DNA of 57,745 bases from Planctomyces sp. Its GTDB lineage: Bacteria > Planctomycetota > Planctomycetia > Planctomycetales > Planctomycetaceae. How positions within the stretch are numbered: the stretch's first letter is position 1; the number at the start of each line of letters is the position of its first letter. The notes beneath the pieces were generated by a model, which had not been told where the DNA came from, did not search any database, and saw only the letters and a program-made list of their open reading frames with translations. Shown here piece by piece: positions 9,378-18,068 of this stretch. The stretch covers positions 1-57,745 of the forward strand of contig JAIXUU010000047.1 of assembly GCA_027483405.1 (NCBI GenBank). Direction: 5' to 3'. Both the position numbers and the translations under genes were made by a program.

Positions 9378-10670
9378 ATGTTGGGCCGTCTTTTGTTGAA
9401 AGTCAGTTCGGCGGCTCACGGTCTGCTCACCTATGATTTTTGTCCCTGGGCGAATCGTTGGGTCTATTGGGTCAAGCACCCATTGTCTTTTCTGTCGCTG
9501 ACAACCATCGCTGCCATCGCCTGCGCTATCTGGATCAATCCTTATTCGTTCATTGGTGTTGCGGGTGCGTTATTGATCCTGGCGGTGGGGTATGTCTGGC
9601 CCTACCTGAGTATGTGGGGGGTCTCTGGGGAGATTGAATTTGAACAGACTCATTGCAATGAAGGGGAGTCGGCTCGAATTCAACTCGTCGTCAACAATCG
9701 GTGGCCATGGCCTGTCTGGGGTCTGAAAATCGTCTGTCCGAAATCTCCGCATTCAAGGCAGGCAACCGGTGATGGTCATCCGGTCCCAAGAGAAGTCTGG
9801 GCATCGCTGGCATCGATCCCTGCTGGAACTCATTCAACCTTTACGTGGGAGTGGTTCCCTTCAGTAAGAGGAGAGTATCCTCGAGTGATTCCTTGCCTGG
9901 AATCTTCGTTTCCGTTTGGCTTCCAGGTGGCATCTCGAAAACTTCAGGTCAGGAATCGACTGATTGTCTGGCCAAGAGTGTGGCCTTTGACATCGTTGCT
10001 GGATGCGATTGAAGTCTTTCCCACTGCTGAAGTTTTTTCTGATCATCGGGTCGGTGATCAAGGTGATCTTCTCGGGACGCGGGCGTTCCGGCAGGGTGAT
10101 TCGCTACGCCGTGTGCATTGGGCACAGACAGCCCGGCATGGGCAGATGATTGTCGTTGAAAGGCAGGCCTCAATCCAATCCAGGGTCGAAATCGATCTGC
10201 CCACAGATCGCTCAGTGCATGCAGGAAGCGTAGACGATTTCAATGCTTCTTTGAACTGGGCAACGCGTCTGGCAGCCAGCCTCGGCTTAGCCTATCTGGC
10301 GGCGGGAAGTACTGTCACCGTTCGCACGGGGCAGCAGGTACTCACTGTGGAGAACAGCACCAAAGGCAAAACGAAACTATTGGATGCGCTGGCGCGAGTT
10401 CAAGAAACAACAGATGGGCGTCATGTTGGGCATCGATGCGATCGCCGGGGATTCCATCTGGCAATTGTGACTGACAAATGTGTGCAGGGGATGCACCTGC
10501 CTCATGAAATTTCCGGGCGCATGATCGTTATTCGAACCTGTCACGAAGGGCATTGCGAAGATCAGCATGCTCATGACGATGCGTGTCTTCATGGACTCTG
10601 GCTGGATCTGAACCCACATCTGGGAGAGCAGTTTCAACGCGAGTGGAAGAGAGTGTGCCATGCCGGCTAA
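9378..10670 (+). CDS. DUF58 domain protein
   Basis: DUF58 proteins are membrane-anchored and usually encoded next to MoxR ATPases and transglutaminase-like membrane proteins, as here. With the ATG at 9378 the product has 430 residues. Two transmembrane helices lie at about 30-75, followed by a beta-rich domain (ESARIQLVVNNRWPWPVWG). The diagnostic motif is GTRAFRQGDSLRRVHWAQTAR at about 235-255, with LIVWPRVWPL before it. The MoxR-associated complex is generally thought to act as a chaperone or assembly system for envelope proteins. The stop overlaps the start of the next gene by 11 bases, implying coupled translation. The start has no strong ribosome binding site, so it is provisional. Confidence 0.85.
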   Translation: MLGRLLLKVSSAAHGLLTYDFCPWANRWVYWVKHPLSFLSLTTIAAIACAIWINPYSFIGVAGALLILAVGYVWPYLSMWGVSGEIEFEQTHCNEGESARIQLVVNNRWPWPVWGLKIVCPKSPHSRQATGDGHPVPREVWASLASIPAGTHSTFTWEWFPSVRGEYPRVIPCLESSFPFGFQVASRKLQVRNRLIVWPRVWPLTSLLDAIEVFPTAEVFSDHRVGDQGDLLGTRAFRQGDSLRRVHWAQTARHGQMIVVERQASIQSRVEIDLPTDRSVHAGSVDDFNASLNWATRLAASLGLAYLAAGSTVTVRTGQQVLTVENSTKGKTKLLDALARVQETTDGRHVGHRCDRRGFHLAIVTDKCVQGMHLPHEISGRMIVIRTCHEGHCEDQHAHDDACLHGLWLDLNPHLGEQFQREWKRVCHAG

Positions 10671-13248
10671 CCAGCGAGTCAGCACGCTGCTCACGTACAC
10701 ACTGGCAGTGTTATCGAGCATGACTTTTGAGGTTGTGCTTGGTGAACCCGAGCGGGCAGTCTGGCTTTCATGCGTCATTGGCATTGGAAAAGTCGCTCTG
10801 GCATTGCTGGCTGGATGGCTGCTGAAATTCAGTTTACCAACTTATTTTTCCAGGTCAGAAGGTCAGGATCACTCACTCCCCATCATCGGCGGGTTGGTCG
10901 TGGCCATTTTGGGTATCGAACTCATCACGCGGGCACAACTGGGGCTCTGGCTACCTCTGGAACTGCTTCTGCTCCTGGCGTTGCAAGCCGTCATGATGGC
11001 ACTGGTCATCATCAGTGGCTGGGGGAACTATCACGGCATGGTCGCGGTGATGTCGACGTTTTTGATTCTGTTTTCGGCAGCACTTGGCAAGCCCTGGTGG
11101 TTGCAGATTCTCGTACTGGGATATCTCGCTGCCGGGATCTGGTGGCTGATGGGAAAACATTGGGAGAGTCTGCATTCCCATCTGATCTCGTCCAGTTCCA
11201 GGAAGTTTCCGCGCACATGGCTATTGATTGTGCCTCTGCTATTGGGATTGACGATGCTCGCCATTCCGCTGGGTTATGCCGGTGTGACAGGCTCGCTTTC
11301 CGGGTTTATGCCCAGTTCGGGTGGAAATGGAGATTCCAGCCCCTGGGCACGAGGGGGTGTTAATGATGGCGACTCGGTGATTGCCGGAACGGAGAATGTC
11401 AAAAGTTTTGCCCCGATTGATGACGCACCGTTCATGACATCTCATGACCCGAGTCTGTACGACCTCTTTGATGATTCCTATAACGAACCCATCATTCCCA
11501 AAAATCAGGATCGAGCCATCGCTCTGCCTCGACAGTTTCGATCAACTGCCGAGCAGAAAATGGCGAAGGCTCAGACGGGTGGCCGTCCTTTTTCCATGTT
11601 GAGAAAATCAGAGACGGAGAAGAAGACTCTTCCCACCAATATCTCGACGGACGCCGTGGCATTTTTGGTCGGGCGAGTCCCACTGCATCTGTCACTGCAG
11701 ACTTTTGCAGAGTTTGATGGTGTGGTCTGGCAGGCCGAGGCTGAGCCGTCCATCGCATCGATGCAGGGAACAATCCAGACGATCGAGGGGAAGCCCTGGT
11801 TTGTCCTTCCGGTGGAAACTCGCCCAATGGGGTTTGGCCAGAGTGAGCTGCATGCCATCAAACTCGTACAGCTCGATACCAATGCGATTCCATCGCCACC
11901 CGGTCTTGAAGCCATCATGATTGATCAGTTAACGGATGCCACTTTTTACAAGTGGGCAGCCCCCGGCCGATTACGGCTTGATCGCGAGAGATTGCCTGAC
12001 CTGACGGTAATCCATCTTCAATCAGCACCTGTGGCAGAGAAATCCCTGCGATCGAGTCGAGCGAACTTTCCTGTCGGTGCGATGCAGTATCTGGGAATGC
12101 CTGATGATGAATTTCTCTTGGGTGTCGAAGAGTTAGCAGAACAGATAACCAAGCCCTATCCTCGTGGCTGGTCTCAGATTGCCGCCATTCGAGATTACGT
12201 GCGTTCACATTACCAGCTTGATCGAGAAATTCGCCCCTCTGTCGACTGTGAGAATGTCCCAGCCTGGTTTCTATTCGAATCGAAGAGGGGAAGCGATTAT
12301 CACTTTGCAGCAGCGACAGCCATGCTCCTGCGAGCTGCTGGTTATCCCTCCCGGTTAGTCACCGGACTGTATGCCCGGGATGATCGATACGATTATCGAC
12401 TGAGGCATACAGCGATCCTCAAAGAGGATGTGCATACCTGGGTCGAGATTCATGCCGGTCTCAACTGGTGGATCACCGTCGAGCCCACTCCCGGCTACAA
12501 AGTCTTGCAGCCGGTTCCCACAATTTCCGAATCGATCATGTTGGCGATCTGGTGGATGTTCCGAACCATCTGGCAGAATTTTTTCATTCTGTTGGCGAGC
12601 TTCGTGATGACTTCTGTCGCATTCTGGCAGCGCCATCATCTGCTGGCGGAATGGAAGGCTTACAGGTGGCGGAAATCTTGCCATCAACTGAATCGAGAAG
12701 CTCTGCTGGAGGCCGGGAAAGTCCTTTCGTTGAGACTCAAAGCCGCATCGTGGGATAAGCCAGACTCCTACACTTTGGGGCGCTGGCTGCGACAGATCCG
12801 GCGAAGCCTGAAGACCGCAGTTTCAAGAATCGATGGCCTCGAATCAGCATGTGCCATGGATGAATCACTGACGAAAACACGTGAAAAAATGCGGATGCTG
12901 GCTCCGTCGTGTCTGGAGTTATCGCGATTATTCGAGTGTTTTGCGGAATTGCACGATGCGGCTCTTTATGGCCCTGAGGAGTATTTCGAAAGGCTCCCGT
13001 TAGTTGAAGCTCAATTATCACTGGCCCGGTTGAAGCAACTGGATGGCTATTGGAGCAGTTGGAACCTCAAACGAGTACACAAAGTTCTGGCGAAGGAATT
13101 TGAGCAAAGTCAGGCGTTGAGCCAAGCCACGAATCAGTCAGGTGAATTCACGGAAGGTTCATCCTCAGGTGCGGTGATTTCGGCAGATACTCGAAAAGCA
13201 GCTGCCAGTTTCAGGCTGAATCAGGATCAGCTGATCGTCAGTGCTTAA
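10660..13248 (+). CDS. Transglutaminase-like membrane protein (TgpA-type), catalytic Cys replaced
   Basis: The 862-residue product has about six transmembrane helices in residues 15-220 and an extracytoplasmic region that includes a transglutaminase-like core (about 480-620). A further membrane helix near 630-660 and a cytosolic helical tail follow, which is the TgpA/DUF3488 layout. In the core the position normally held by the nucleophile (G-x-C-E-x-F-A) reads RGSDYHFA, so Cys is replaced by Asp (within codons at about 12287-12306). The His survives in VHTWVEIH, and the acidic third residue is Glu in WITVEPTPGY. The domain therefore probably binds rather than cleaves or crosslinks. It lies between DUF58 (11-base overlap) and MoxR (55-base gap). 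Confidence 0.85.
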   Translation: MPANQRVSTLLTYTLAVLSSMTFEVVLGEPERAVWLSCVIGIGKVALALLAGWLLKFSLPTYFSRSEGQDHSLPIIGGLVVAILGIELITRAQLGLWLPLELLLLLALQAVMMALVIISGWGNYHGMVAVMSTFLILFSAALGKPWWLQILVLGYLAAGIWWLMGKHWESLHSHLISSSSRKFPRTWLLIVPLLLGLTMLAIPLGYAGVTGSLSGFMPSSGGNGDSSPWARGGVNDGDSVIAGTENVKSFAPIDDAPFMTSHDPSLYDLFDDSYNEPIIPKNQDRAIALPRQFRSTAEQKMAKAQTGGRPFSMLRKSETEKKTLPTNISTDAVAFLVGRVPLHLSLQTFAEFDGVVWQAEAEPSIASMQGTIQTIEGKPWFVLPVETRPMGFGQSELHAIKLVQLDTNAIPSPPGLEAIMIDQLTDATFYKWAAPGRLRLDRERLPDLTVIHLQSAPVAEKSLRSSRANFPVGAMQYLGMPDDEFLLGVEELAEQITKPYPRGWSQIAAIRDYVRSHYQLDREIRPSVDCENVPAWFLFESKRGSDYHFAAATAMLLRAAGYPSRLVTGLYARDDRYDYRLRHTAILKEDVHTWVEIHAGLNWWITVEPTPGYKVLQPVPTISESIMLAIWWMFRTIWQNFFILLASFVMTSVAFWQRHHLLAEWKAYRWRKSCHQLNREALLEAGKVLSLRLKAASWDKPDSYTLGRWLRQIRRSLKTAVSRIDGLESACAMDESLTKTREKMRMLAPSCLELSRLFECFAELHDAALYGPEEYFERLPLVEAQLSLARLKQLDGYWSSWNLKRVHKVLAKEFEQSQALSQATNQSGEFTEGSSSGAVISADTRKAAASFRLNQDQLIVSA

Positions 13249-13303
13249 TCAATAAAGTTGTAAGTTTCGAAATCAATTTAGTCTCTAGGAATGGATAACT
13301 TCA

Positions 13304-14335
13304 GTGAATAACGCCGTCATCGACAATTCATCGCGATGGACTCGTTCTGCGAATGAACACGATCCTGCTCATCGTATGAATCCCACCGGGGAAAGTGATC
13401 TGGCGAACTTCCGTCAGAAGATCGATCAATTAAGAGGCCGCTTGAATTCCGCATTGTTGGGAAAACCGGCTGTTGTGGAGTATGTGCTGGCTTCATTGCT
13501 CGCACAGGGGCATGTGCTTCTGGAAGATAAGCCAGGGTTAGGGAAAACAACGCTGGCCATTGCCCTCTCTCAATCGATCGGCAGCCGATTTCGCAGAGTT
13601 CAGTGTACTCCCGATCTGCTTCCCAGTGATCTGACGGGTTTCAATATCTACAACCAGAAAACCCAGGAATTCGAATTTCAGAAAGGCCCGGTATTCACTG
13701 AAGTGCTCCTGGCCGACGAAATCAATCGCGCCACTCCACGAACCCAGAGTGCGCTGCTGGAGGCCATGGCCGAAAAGCAGGTGACGATTGACGGAATGAC
13801 TTATCAGTTACCTGCCACTTTTTTCGTCATTGCGACGCAAAACCCGCATGAACAGCATGGGACTTACCCCTTGCCTGAGGCTCAGCTTGATCGCTTTGCC
13901 ATGAAGCTTTCGATTGGTTATCCCCAGCAGGATGATGAAGCTCGCATGCTGGCAGCGGCAGTCAAGTCGAGTCCAGAGCAGGTAAAGTCCGTCAGAACCA
14001 CGGCTGATGAAAGCTGCCTGACGCCTGCCGAATTGCTCCATTTGCAGCAGTTGACGGCAGCGATTCATGTGCAGCCGAATGTGCAGAATTATCTGGTTCA
14101 GGTAGCCCGTGCCTCTCGTCATCATCCCCGCATTGCTCTAGGGCTGAGTCCTCGCGCGCTGCTCATCTGGCAACGACTGGGGCAAGCCTGGGCATGGTTA
14201 CAGGGCCGGGATTTTGTCACGCCCAGCGATCTTCAGGAGGTCGCTTATCCGGTACTGGCTGTCCGTCTGGTGATCGATGAAGACTCGACCGAAAAAATGA
14301 TCACAGAGCTGATTTCATCGGTACCAGTCCCTTGA
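13304..14335 (+). CDS. MoxR-family AAA+ ATPase
   Basis: This is an AAA+ ATPase of the MoxR family, which remodels or matures partner proteins, commonly with DUF58 and TgpA-like partners encoded alongside. The 343-residue product has Walker A EDKPGLGKTTLA near residue 70-81, Walker B VLLADEINRATPRTQSALLEAM (trimmed: LLADEINRA) near 135 and sensor 1 FFVIATQNP near 170. The C-terminal lid holds sensor 2 (GLSPRALL near 285). The frame opens with GTG at 13304. An ATG at 13373 (MNPTGES) is a shorter alternative that would still keep the whole ATPase core. It is third in a same-strand run with DUF58, the transglutaminase-like protein and, 74 bases later, a permease. Confidence 0.93.
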   Translation: MNNAVIDNSSRWTRSANEHDPAHRMNPTGESDLANFRQKIDQLRGRLNSALLGKPAVVEYVLASLLAQGHVLLEDKPGLGKTTLAIALSQSIGSRFRRVQCTPDLLPSDLTGFNIYNQKTQEFEFQKGPVFTEVLLADEINRATPRTQSALLEAMAEKQVTIDGMTYQLPATFFVIATQNPHEQHGTYPLPEAQLDRFAMKLSIGYPQQDDEARMLAAAVKSSPEQVKSVRTTADESCLTPAELLHLQQLTAAIHVQPNVQNYLVQVARASRHHPRIALGLSPRALLIWQRLGQAWAWLQGRDFVTPSDLQEVAYPVLAVRLVIDEDSTEKMITELISSVPVP

Positions 14336-14409
14336 TCGTAAGTCTGCAATCATGATCGAGATCTTTTGAGTCGTTTTAAGCCTTGATACTTTTTCGTCGT
14401 GAGTGACTT

Positions 14410-15978
14410 ATGATCGTACTGGTGACATTTCTGATTCGCACATTACAAGCCGCTGTCGATGCGGCCCCCACTTTGCTCGCTGGCTGTTTTTGTGCTGCAT
14501 TTCTGCATGTCGTCGTGGGGCGCTCTCGATTGCACGCAGCATTTTCGGGTTCGGGCTGGCAGGGAGTGGTCAAGGCGACTATCTACGGATCTCTGGTGCC
14601 AGTCTGCTCGCTCGGTGTGATCCCCCTCTTGTTTGAAATGCGATCTGCCCGGGTAAACATGGGGCGCATTATGGCCTTTGGAGTCTCGGCCCCATTGCTG
14701 AATCCGATCACTGTCTGTTATGGGTTGACGGTCCTTACGGTTCCTATGTTCTTGACCGTTGTTGGTTGCGCCTTACTAATTTCGATCAGTGCGGGATTGC
14801 TGATCGAAAGATTTTCATCTGAAAGTGAGCCGGATTCTTCCGCTCTTGCCAATCCAGAAGATGAGCGGCATGTCCATGTTTATGGCCTCGTTCGCATGCT
14901 CAACCTGATGATCATGACTCTCCGCATGCTGGCGGGGCCGGCACTCGCATGGGTCATTCTGGGAATGGTGATCTCTGGGGCGACGGCGGCAGTCATTCCT
15001 GCGGACAGTCTGGGTCATGAAATGGTACATACAAATCTGTGGGCACCTTTTCTGATGATGGCCGCAGTGACGACGCAATTCGTCTCACCTGCCACGGGGA
15101 TCATGCAGATGGCGGCGATGGAGAAGGTACACTGGTCACTTGCTGCAGCGCTCATGCTCCAGACAGCAGGTGTCGGGCTGACAGCCTCCAATCTGATCAT
15201 CTTCAGCCGAGTCCTGGGTTTGAAGAAAATGCTGGTCGTTCTAGGAATGATCTGCTCTTTAACGCTGGCCATTGGCTTTGCTGCCAACGAGACGTTGCCG
15301 CGGATTCCAACAGACGACGATGAAACACATGCCTTGGATAATCTCTCACAGCCATTTGGTTCATTTTCGACGATTCCACCCTTCCAGCAGATCTGGGCCA
15401 GTGCCACGACCTTTTCGAGCGAGGCCAACGCCTGGGCCTTGGATATCCTGCTGATAGGTGTTGTCCTCGGTGGTGTTTTGAGATGGCGGAGAATTGGCTT
15501 GTTCTTGCCGCAAGCCATAGAAGAAGCGGCGGAAAAGACTCGGAACAACAGCTTCAATCGCCCACTTTCACCCGGAATATTAAAGGGCTTAGGTCTTACT
15601 GCCACGACGGCTGGCCTCTTGCTGGTGGTCTATATTTACTATCCACCTGCTGAAGAGGTGTTCGATGAGATGGGTGCGATTCGTGCGGAAGCTTTGACGG
15701 CGATCAATCAGGGGCAATGGGATATTGCTGAGACTCGGTTATCCGCCTGGAATCAGCAATTGAGCAAACTGAAAACCAGTGAAATGCTCAGGGGAAGGTT
15801 CACGACGGAGGCGAGAGAAGAGGCTGTCCGCAAACTCAGTCTCAGGCTGAAAGAAGTCCATGAGGCCATTCGGAAGAATGCGGCAGAGGAAGCGAAAGAG
15901 CTTTCCAGAGATCTCTTCAGCATGAACAGCGAGTGCCGCCGCATCTTTTTGAATCAGGATGCGAAGACTGCTCTGTAG
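14410..15978 (+). CDS. Permease of the ArsP/DUF318-like family with C-terminal helical domain
   Basis: The 522-residue product is a polytopic membrane protein resembling the PF03773 permeases, a family including methylarsenite exporters. The two half-repeats have the signature PxCSxGVIPLLFEM near residue 64 and APLLNPITVCYG near 97, with a second NP/SP pair later (ATTQFVSPATGIMQ). The family's CSC is reduced to CSL, so a thiol ligand is missing. After the last membrane helix (about 395-415) there is a roughly 100-residue charged helical tail, probably coiled coil, with QQLSKLKTSEM and LRLKEVHEAIRK. It lies 74 bases downstream of moxR and may belong to the same unit. The substrate is unknown. 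Confidence 0.75.
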   Translation: MIVLVTFLIRTLQAAVDAAPTLLAGCFCAAFLHVVVGRSRLHAAFSGSGWQGVVKATIYGSLVPVCSLGVIPLLFEMRSARVNMGRIMAFGVSAPLLNPITVCYGLTVLTVPMFLTVVGCALLISISAGLLIERFSSESEPDSSALANPEDERHVHVYGLVRMLNLMIMTLRMLAGPALAWVILGMVISGATAAVIPADSLGHEMVHTNLWAPFLMMAAVTTQFVSPATGIMQMAAMEKVHWSLAAALMLQTAGVGLTASNLIIFSRVLGLKKMLVVLGMICSLTLAIGFAANETLPRIPTDDDETHALDNLSQPFGSFSTIPPFQQIWASATTFSSEANAWALDILLIGVVLGGVLRWRRIGLFLPQAIEEAAEKTRNNSFNRPLSPGILKGLGLTATTAGLLLVVYIYYPPAEEVFDEMGAIRAEALTAINQGQWDIAETRLSAWNQQLSKLKTSEMLRGRFTTEAREEAVRKLSLRLKEVHEAIRKNAAEEAKELSRDLFSMNSECRRIFLNQDAKTAL

Positions 15979-16035
15979 TCATCCCATGCGAAGTCACCGG
16001 CATGGCAGTGGCGGGCTGGTGCGACATCACTGGGA

Positions 16036-17355
16036 TCAAGAATCTGAAGTGGAAGGTTCTATGACAATCTCGCTGGGTTGCTCGATTCTCAATCGAAGGA
16101 TTTTTCGTTTATCCGCTTCAATAATCGTCATCTTGAGATTATTCCAGTCGAAGATCTCACCCGTCGACGGCATACGGCCCAGTTGAGAAAAGACAAAGCC
16201 TCCAATGGTGTCGAATTCGCCATCTTCGGGAAGCCCATAGAGAAACTGTTCGTTCAAATCGTCGATATGCATTCGAGCATCGATTTCGACGATGTTTGGA
16301 GCAATCTTCTTAACAGGCGACTCACCTTCGAGAGTGTCATACTCGTCGGCAATTTCACCGACGATCTCCTCAAGGATGTCTTCCATTGTCACGAGACCAG
16401 CGACACCGCCATATTCATCGAGAACAATTGCCATTTGAAAATGTTCCCGCTGCATCATTTCGAGGAGGGCGGCGATGCCAGTCGTTTCGGGGATGTACTT
16501 GGGTTCGCGGAGAATTTCGCTCAGTTTCGGGAGTGAATCCCGTGCGCAGGCAGGGTCGAGAGCTTTGAGAAGATCTTTTGAATAGAGCAAGCCCACAATC
16601 TCATCCGGGCTGTCGGCCACGACGGGAACGCGGGAATGACCCGATGAAATCAGTTTCTGGCGAGCTTCTTCCAGAGAGGCCCCCAGAGGGATCGAGAACA
16701 TATCGGTGCGCGGGGTCATGATTCCGCCCACATCTTCGTCCTGCAGTTCCATCACCCGGTGGATCATCACGCGGGCCCCCTGTTCGAGGTAACCCTCACG
16801 CTGCCCCTCATCGACCACAGTACGTATTTCATCACTTAAGACCGAGGCATCATCTTCTTCGGGTTCACCGCGTCCTACGAGCCGATGGGCCATGCGATCG
16901 AGCCATTTGGCCAAAGAAAGTAATGGCCACAGTAGATATTGCACGCTGTTGATCACTGGCCACCAGCGGTCCAGAAATGGCTCACTGGCAACCCGTGCGA
17001 TACACCAGGGAAGAATGTCCGCAACGAGCAGCACCGCCAGAACCAGGAAGACGTACTCGGCCACAAAATCCCAGGGAAAACTCTGGGTTAATGCTGCTTC
17101 CTGGGCACGAGGCCAACCGATTCCAAGGCCAACGGAAGCCGCCACGCATAAAGTTGATAATGATAAGAGCAACTCAAGCCCCAGCAGGGCTGATTCCTGT
17201 TGCCTGAGAATTTCGCTGAATCTCTGGGAACGTCCCCTCTGATTGCAAATTTCTTCGAGACGGCTGTAAGAAAAATCTCTCAGTGCGTAGCAACCCAAGG
17301 CGCTCCAGCACGCCACCAGCAGAAACCCGCCGATTGCAATCAGAACAATCATCAT
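16036..17355 (-). CDS. CNNM/CorC-type transporter with CBS domains
   Basis: This is a membrane protein of the hemolysin C / CorC family, linked to Mg2+ (or Co2+) transport. Residues 1-150 hold three or four transmembrane helices of the CNNM (DUF21) domain. Two CBS domains follow at about 205-330, starting with VGGIMTPRTDMFSIP, then VPVVADSPDEIVGLLYSKDLL. The C-terminal CorC/HlyC domain (about 350-430) contains FDTIGGFVFSQLGRMP. The 439-residue length is normal. The ATG at 17355 is followed immediately by another ATG. It is the last gene of the phoH, pgpH, ybeY, corC order, which is conserved in many bacteria. The stop lies 57 bases from the converging permease. Confidence 0.92.
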   Translation of the reverse strand: MMIVLIAIGGFLLVACWSALGCYALRDFSYSRLEEICNQRGRSQRFSEILRQQESALLGLELLLSLSTLCVAASVGLGIGWPRAQEAALTQSFPWDFVAEYVFLVLAVLLVADILPWCIARVASEPFLDRWWPVINSVQYLLWPLLSLAKWLDRMAHRLVGRGEPEEDDASVLSDEIRTVVDEGQREGYLEQGARVMIHRVMELQDEDVGGIMTPRTDMFSIPLGASLEEARQKLISSGHSRVPVVADSPDEIVGLLYSKDLLKALDPACARDSLPKLSEILREPKYIPETTGIAALLEMMQREHFQMAIVLDEYGGVAGLVTMEDILEEIVGEIADEYDTLEGESPVKKIAPNIVEIDARMHIDDLNEQFLYGLPEDGEFDTIGGFVFSQLGRMPSTGEIFDWNNLKMTIIEADKRKILRLRIEQPSEIVIEPSTSDS

Positions 17356-17502
17356 GGCAGCGCGACCAGGCTCCTTGGATAATTCAAAGTTCGATCATTC
17401 CCTGGAAGCAAAATCTCTCCCAACATTTTCAATCAGTTCTGGAGTTGCTGAGATAGGCACTGATTCAACAAAACCGTCTTGCCAGTCAATGAAGTCGTGG
17501 GG

Positions 17503-17994
17503 TCAGTCTGATGGATCAACCTGAGGATCGAGACCTAATGGCAACAGATAAAACCGCTCGCGTTCACGCATCCTGTTTCGCTCAGATGCGACGAGATCGT
17601 CATATCCACAAAGATGTAACGATCCGTGCAGGCAGTATAACAAGACTTCGGAAGCGATGCACCAATTGTTCTCGACAGCCATACCCGCTGCGGTTTCCAC
17701 ACTGACGATGACTTCGCCAATCAGTGGTTCAGGGAAATCCGGATCCGCATGATCGTGATCATGCGAGACTGAATCCTCACTTCCATTCAGTACGAAGCTG
17801 ATGACATCCGTGGGGTAGTCATGATTCAGAAAGTCGCGATTGACCTTGTGGATCTGCTGGTTATCGACAAGGGCAATACTGATTTCTGCCTCTGGAAAGC
17901 CTTCGGTTTCGAAAACATGTTTTAGTAATGTCTGGATAGGTTTCGGGTCGATCGAGGCGATTGATTGATGATCTGTGATTTCAATATCAATCAT
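17503..17994 (-). CDS. ybeY: Endoribonuclease YbeY
   Basis: YbeY is a zinc-dependent RNase for 16S rRNA 3'-end maturation and ribosome quality control. The 163-residue product has the family core VNRDFLNHDYPTDVISF at about 52-68 and the metal motif near 114-124. That motif reads HGSLHLCGYDD, where the usual form is HGxLHLxGYDH, so the third zinc ligand His is replaced by Asp (codon at 17596-17598). Asp can coordinate zinc, so activity may persist. A His/Asp-rich insert (SHDHDHADPD) follows the first core motif. The ATG at 17994 overlaps, as ATGA, the stop of a 19-codon frame upstream. The position between pgpH-like and corC-like genes matches the conserved cluster. Confidence 0.94.
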   Translation of the reverse strand: MIDIEITDHQSIASIDPKPIQTLLKHVFETEGFPEAEISIALVDNQQIHKVNRDFLNHDYPTDVISFVLNGSEDSVSHDHDHADPDFPEPLIGEVIVSVETAAGMAVENNWCIASEVLLYCLHGSLHLCGYDDLVASERNRMRERERFYLLPLGLDPQVDPSD

Positions 17995-18050
17995 TTGCGC
18001 AAGGTCTTGTCCAAAAGAAAATTCATCTGGCTCATGTTCATCTGGCTCAT
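17991..18050 (-). CDS. Possible 19-codon leader ORF at the pgpH-ybeY junction
   Basis: An ATG at 18050 opens a 19-residue frame that begins MSQMNMSQMN and ends in a TGA overlapping the ybeY ATG as ATGA. It is in the same phase as pgpH, continuing the frame six codons after the pgpH amber stop. The doubled MSQMN comes from a perfect 15-bp tandem duplication. No Shine-Dalgarno precedes it, so it could be a translational-coupling bridge, a relic of a longer pgpH C-terminus, or chance. Confidence 0.25.
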   Translation of the reverse strand: MSQMNMSQMNFLLDKTLRK

Positions 18051-18051
18051 G
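18022..18051. repeat. Perfect 15-bp tandem duplication
   Basis: Two adjacent identical copies of TTCATCTGGCTCATG occupy 18022-18036 and 18037-18051, in the 74-base gap between pgpH and ybeY. The unit length is a multiple of three and keeps the overlapping minus-strand frame open. Confidence 0.9.
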
Positions 18052-18068
18052 GAAGAGAAGTTGATGGG

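Noticed and set aside
10951-11264. Several overlapping minus-strand frames within the transglutaminase-like gene
   Set aside because: Shadows of the real gene in other frames.
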